Part shown: piece after piece, positions 62,801-64,000 of the stretch
How positions within the stretch are numbered: the stretch's first letter is position 1
Layout: every line of letters begins with the position of its first letter
Source: Tethya wilhelma
Taxonomy: Eukaryota; Porifera; Demospongiae; Tethyida; Tethyidae
Direction: 5' to 3'
Length of the DNA stretch: 64,000 nt
NCBI GenBank assembly: GCA_964030475.1
Contig: CAXIPT010000001.1
Coordinates: 4,090,849 to 4,154,848, forward strand
The notes under the pieces: generated by a model
Seen by the model: the letters and a program-made list of their open reading frames with translations, nothing else
Databases searched by the model: none
What the model was told of the DNA's origin: nothing
Made by a program: the position numbers and the translations under genes

Positions 62801-63709
62801 GAATATTTATTGTTCTTATGAATGAGCTTATAATATTTTGTCACCACAGATTATGTTGACATCAGAAGCTGTATCACATTTAAACAACAGCAAGCCAGCT
62901 CTTTTTGTAACTTTTGATTTCTATAATTTTGAAACCCAAGTGACTCCTGTTGAGCAAGGAACTAGGTATGTATGGGTCTGTCATTAGGTTTATTTTATGT
63001 AAGCCCCTGAGAAGGGGCAGACAACAAATTCAAAGCATTCTCATTGTGTGTCCTCCTCCACGGAAATCTTTAGTAAAAGGCGAAAGATTTATTCGCTCTG
63101 AAGGAAGACCAGAGTAATGAATTTGTGCTCTTGCCAGCCTATTTATATCTTCCTGCTTGGTATAAAACGCTTGTGGGGTATTATAATTATATTCATAGTT
63201 GACCGCATTCAATTAGTACATATTTTTGCCCACTAACAGGCCTCAGTACAACTACACTGCAAACTTTGTTGTAACAGTAGATGATGCTTTTCTCAGTTAT
63301 CTGCACAAGGTAGTGAGACTCCTCTATTGTAGCAATACTGCTAACCTAAGCATTGAGTTGTTATTTAATCATACACAGGGGGTGATAAGCATCGAAGTGA
63401 ACCAAGCATTGGGACTGAAGTATGTAAAGGTTGCTGTTGCAAGTGTGAAGCTGGCTGACCTCATCATGAGTGGTAGCAGTGGTGGCAGGATGCATGGCAA
63501 GGTACCGCTCACTGGTGTGGACAGTCTGGAATCTTGTGTTAACATTGGCAACCTGGACTGCTGGATGAAGTTGAAGCAGCCACTCACTCAAGCTATAAGA
63601 CTGTATCAGGTCAGATTAGAAGAGTGTTTGTGCAAGAGTCTTGTTCTCAAGCCTTACCTCTTATCTATAATAGGAGCGTAAGAAGGCTCTCTCTGTACCA
63701 GAACAACAA
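59884..63709 (+). CDS. RPGRIP1L: RPGRIP1L, ciliary transition-zone protein (3' end cut by an N)
   Basis: RPGRIP1L builds the gate at the base of cilia. Twenty exons: 59884-59890, 60123-60220, 60286-60329, 60387-60460, 60527-60630, 60700-60780, 60838-60899, 60962-61039, 61113-61185, 61249-61331, 61397-61502, 61571-61791, 61866-61999, 62061-62167, 62247-62474, 62536-62790, 62850-62965, 63240-63309, 63379-63609 and 63674-63709. The N-terminal coiled coil has the family motifs MEENLVLKKHARSQEEKIKR, MATKLLRL and RHTPYDHIQSRIST. ETINELEKTRKLLQIQHTIN and LLDIRSARVKKLEGQLKDIA precede the first C2 domain (QIMLTSEAVSHL ... FVTFDFYNFETQVTPVEQGT). The second C2-like part runs to LTQAIRLYQERKKALSVPEQ. Then an N at 63710 ends the model; the rest of the family's C-terminus (further C2 and RPGR-binding regions) is absent. 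The intron 62966-63239 hosts U5 copy 5. Confidence 0.93.
63000..63117 (-). ncRNA. U5: U5 snRNA, copy 5
   Basis: Minus strand, antisense to RPGRIP1L and inside its intron 62966-63239. It carries loop GCCTTTTAC, Sm-like AATTTGTTG and the 3' hairpin. It differs from the others by GAGAATGC in place of GAGACTGC before the Sm site. A full promoter lies upstream. Confidence 0.92.
63141..63178 (-). promoter_or_regulatory. snRNA promoter (PSE + TATA) of U5 copy 5
   Basis: Minus strand: CCCCACAAGCGTTTTATA from 63178 (-61) and TATAAAT at 63147-63141 (-30). The flanks differ from copies 2-4, so conservation of these two blocks is informative. Confidence 0.75.
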
Positions 63710-63812
63710 NTTGTTGAAGCCTCCCCAGAATTAAGCTTTCTCCTCTTCAGTTTACCCTACATCGACAGGATTTACACACCTTACATCTCCTGTTGTAGTA
63801 GGTCCAACTAAC

Positions 63813-64000
63813 CTGGCTGTCCATGAAGTCAGAGATCTTGAACGAGCCGGGACTGCCTTTGTCTGGTTTCCTCTTCCTTCCTCTCTTCTTCTTGGCACTC
63901 GTGGTTCCACTAGGGAGTGGAGTGACAGGTGATGAGAGTGAGGCTCTTGATCTGGTCACCCTCCCTCCTCTACCAGGTGTACCTACAGACTGAGAGAGAA
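63813..64000 (-). CDS. Partial exon of an unidentified basic nuclear protein
   Basis: Minus-strand open frame from the right edge to a donor at 63812 (CAG|GTTAGT). It reads SVGTPGRGGRVTRSRASLSS, then SAKKKRGRKRKPDKGSPGSF and KISDFMDSQ. KRGRKRKP resembles an AT-hook or nuclear localisation signal. Downstream RCKVCKSCRCR is seen near 63760, but I could not join it in phase. No family named. It starts right after the N at 63710 on the other strand, so its link to RPGRIP1L may be an assembly join. Confidence 0.4.

Overview
The window is animal nuclear DNA with compact genes: introns are mostly 40-150 bp with GT-AG borders, neighbouring genes share very short divergent promoters, and small palindromic repeats and CA/GT microsatellites are common. 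The gene set is metazoan (HSF, rotatin, RPGRIP1L, ANKRD11/12, INTS2, TPPP). The TIL-DM13-Ig-like secreted protein and the repeat style make me infer a sponge (demosponge, Amphimedon-like). That is an inference, not something the sequence proves.

Layout, left to right: a truncated PIP4P/TMEM55-like gene (-, 0.8-1.3 kb); TPPP/p25-alpha with a doubled C-terminal motif (+, 1.7-2.8 kb); a 976-residue coiled-coil protein (-, 3.0-6.2 kb); DDX27 (+, 6.3-9.7 kb) whose central exons lie inverted; alanine aminotransferase lacking its last exon (+, 10.3-13.1 kb); a zinc-ribbon fragment (-, 13.6-13.8 kb); rotatin (-, 14.0-28.4 kb), which hosts a TIR element, a fold-back element carrying a C48-peptidase-like mini gene, a partial exon duplication and a 7-bp satellite; INTS2 (+, 28.4-34.8 kb); HSF (-, 35.6-39.2 kb); NSUN2 (+, 39.4-44.2 kb); NDUFS3 (-, 44.5-46.0 kb); CTDP1/FCP1 (+, 46.5-49.8 kb), cut by an N; a secreted protein with three TIL+DM13 units (+, 49.8-54.4 kb); ANKRD11/12 (-, 54.6-59.8 kb); RPGRIP1L (+, 59.9-63.7 kb), cut by an N; and a partial basic-protein exon (-, right edge).

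The most interesting layer is non-coding. A conserved element of about 118 nt that occurs five times is the U5 snRNA: it has the invariant loop GCCTTTTAC, an Sm site and a 3' hairpin. Three copies lie in INTS2 introns, one in an NSUN2 intron and one in an RPGRIP1L intron. A U1 snRNA gene lies just downstream of INTS2, and a U3 snoRNA gene lies antisense in an NSUN2 intron. Six of these seven RNA genes share one promoter layout: the 9-mer ACCCACAAG (one copy CCCCACAAG) about 52-60 bp upstream of the RNA start and a TATA-like box near -30. This looks like the proximal sequence element of this lineage. INTS2 is a subunit of Integrator, the complex that makes the 3' ends of such RNAs.

Several single N bases sit where gene models break (40301, 49791, 63710), so I read them as collapsed assembly gaps. 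Exon limits are assigned by eye from GT-AG sites and reading phase, and a few rotatin limits are approximate.
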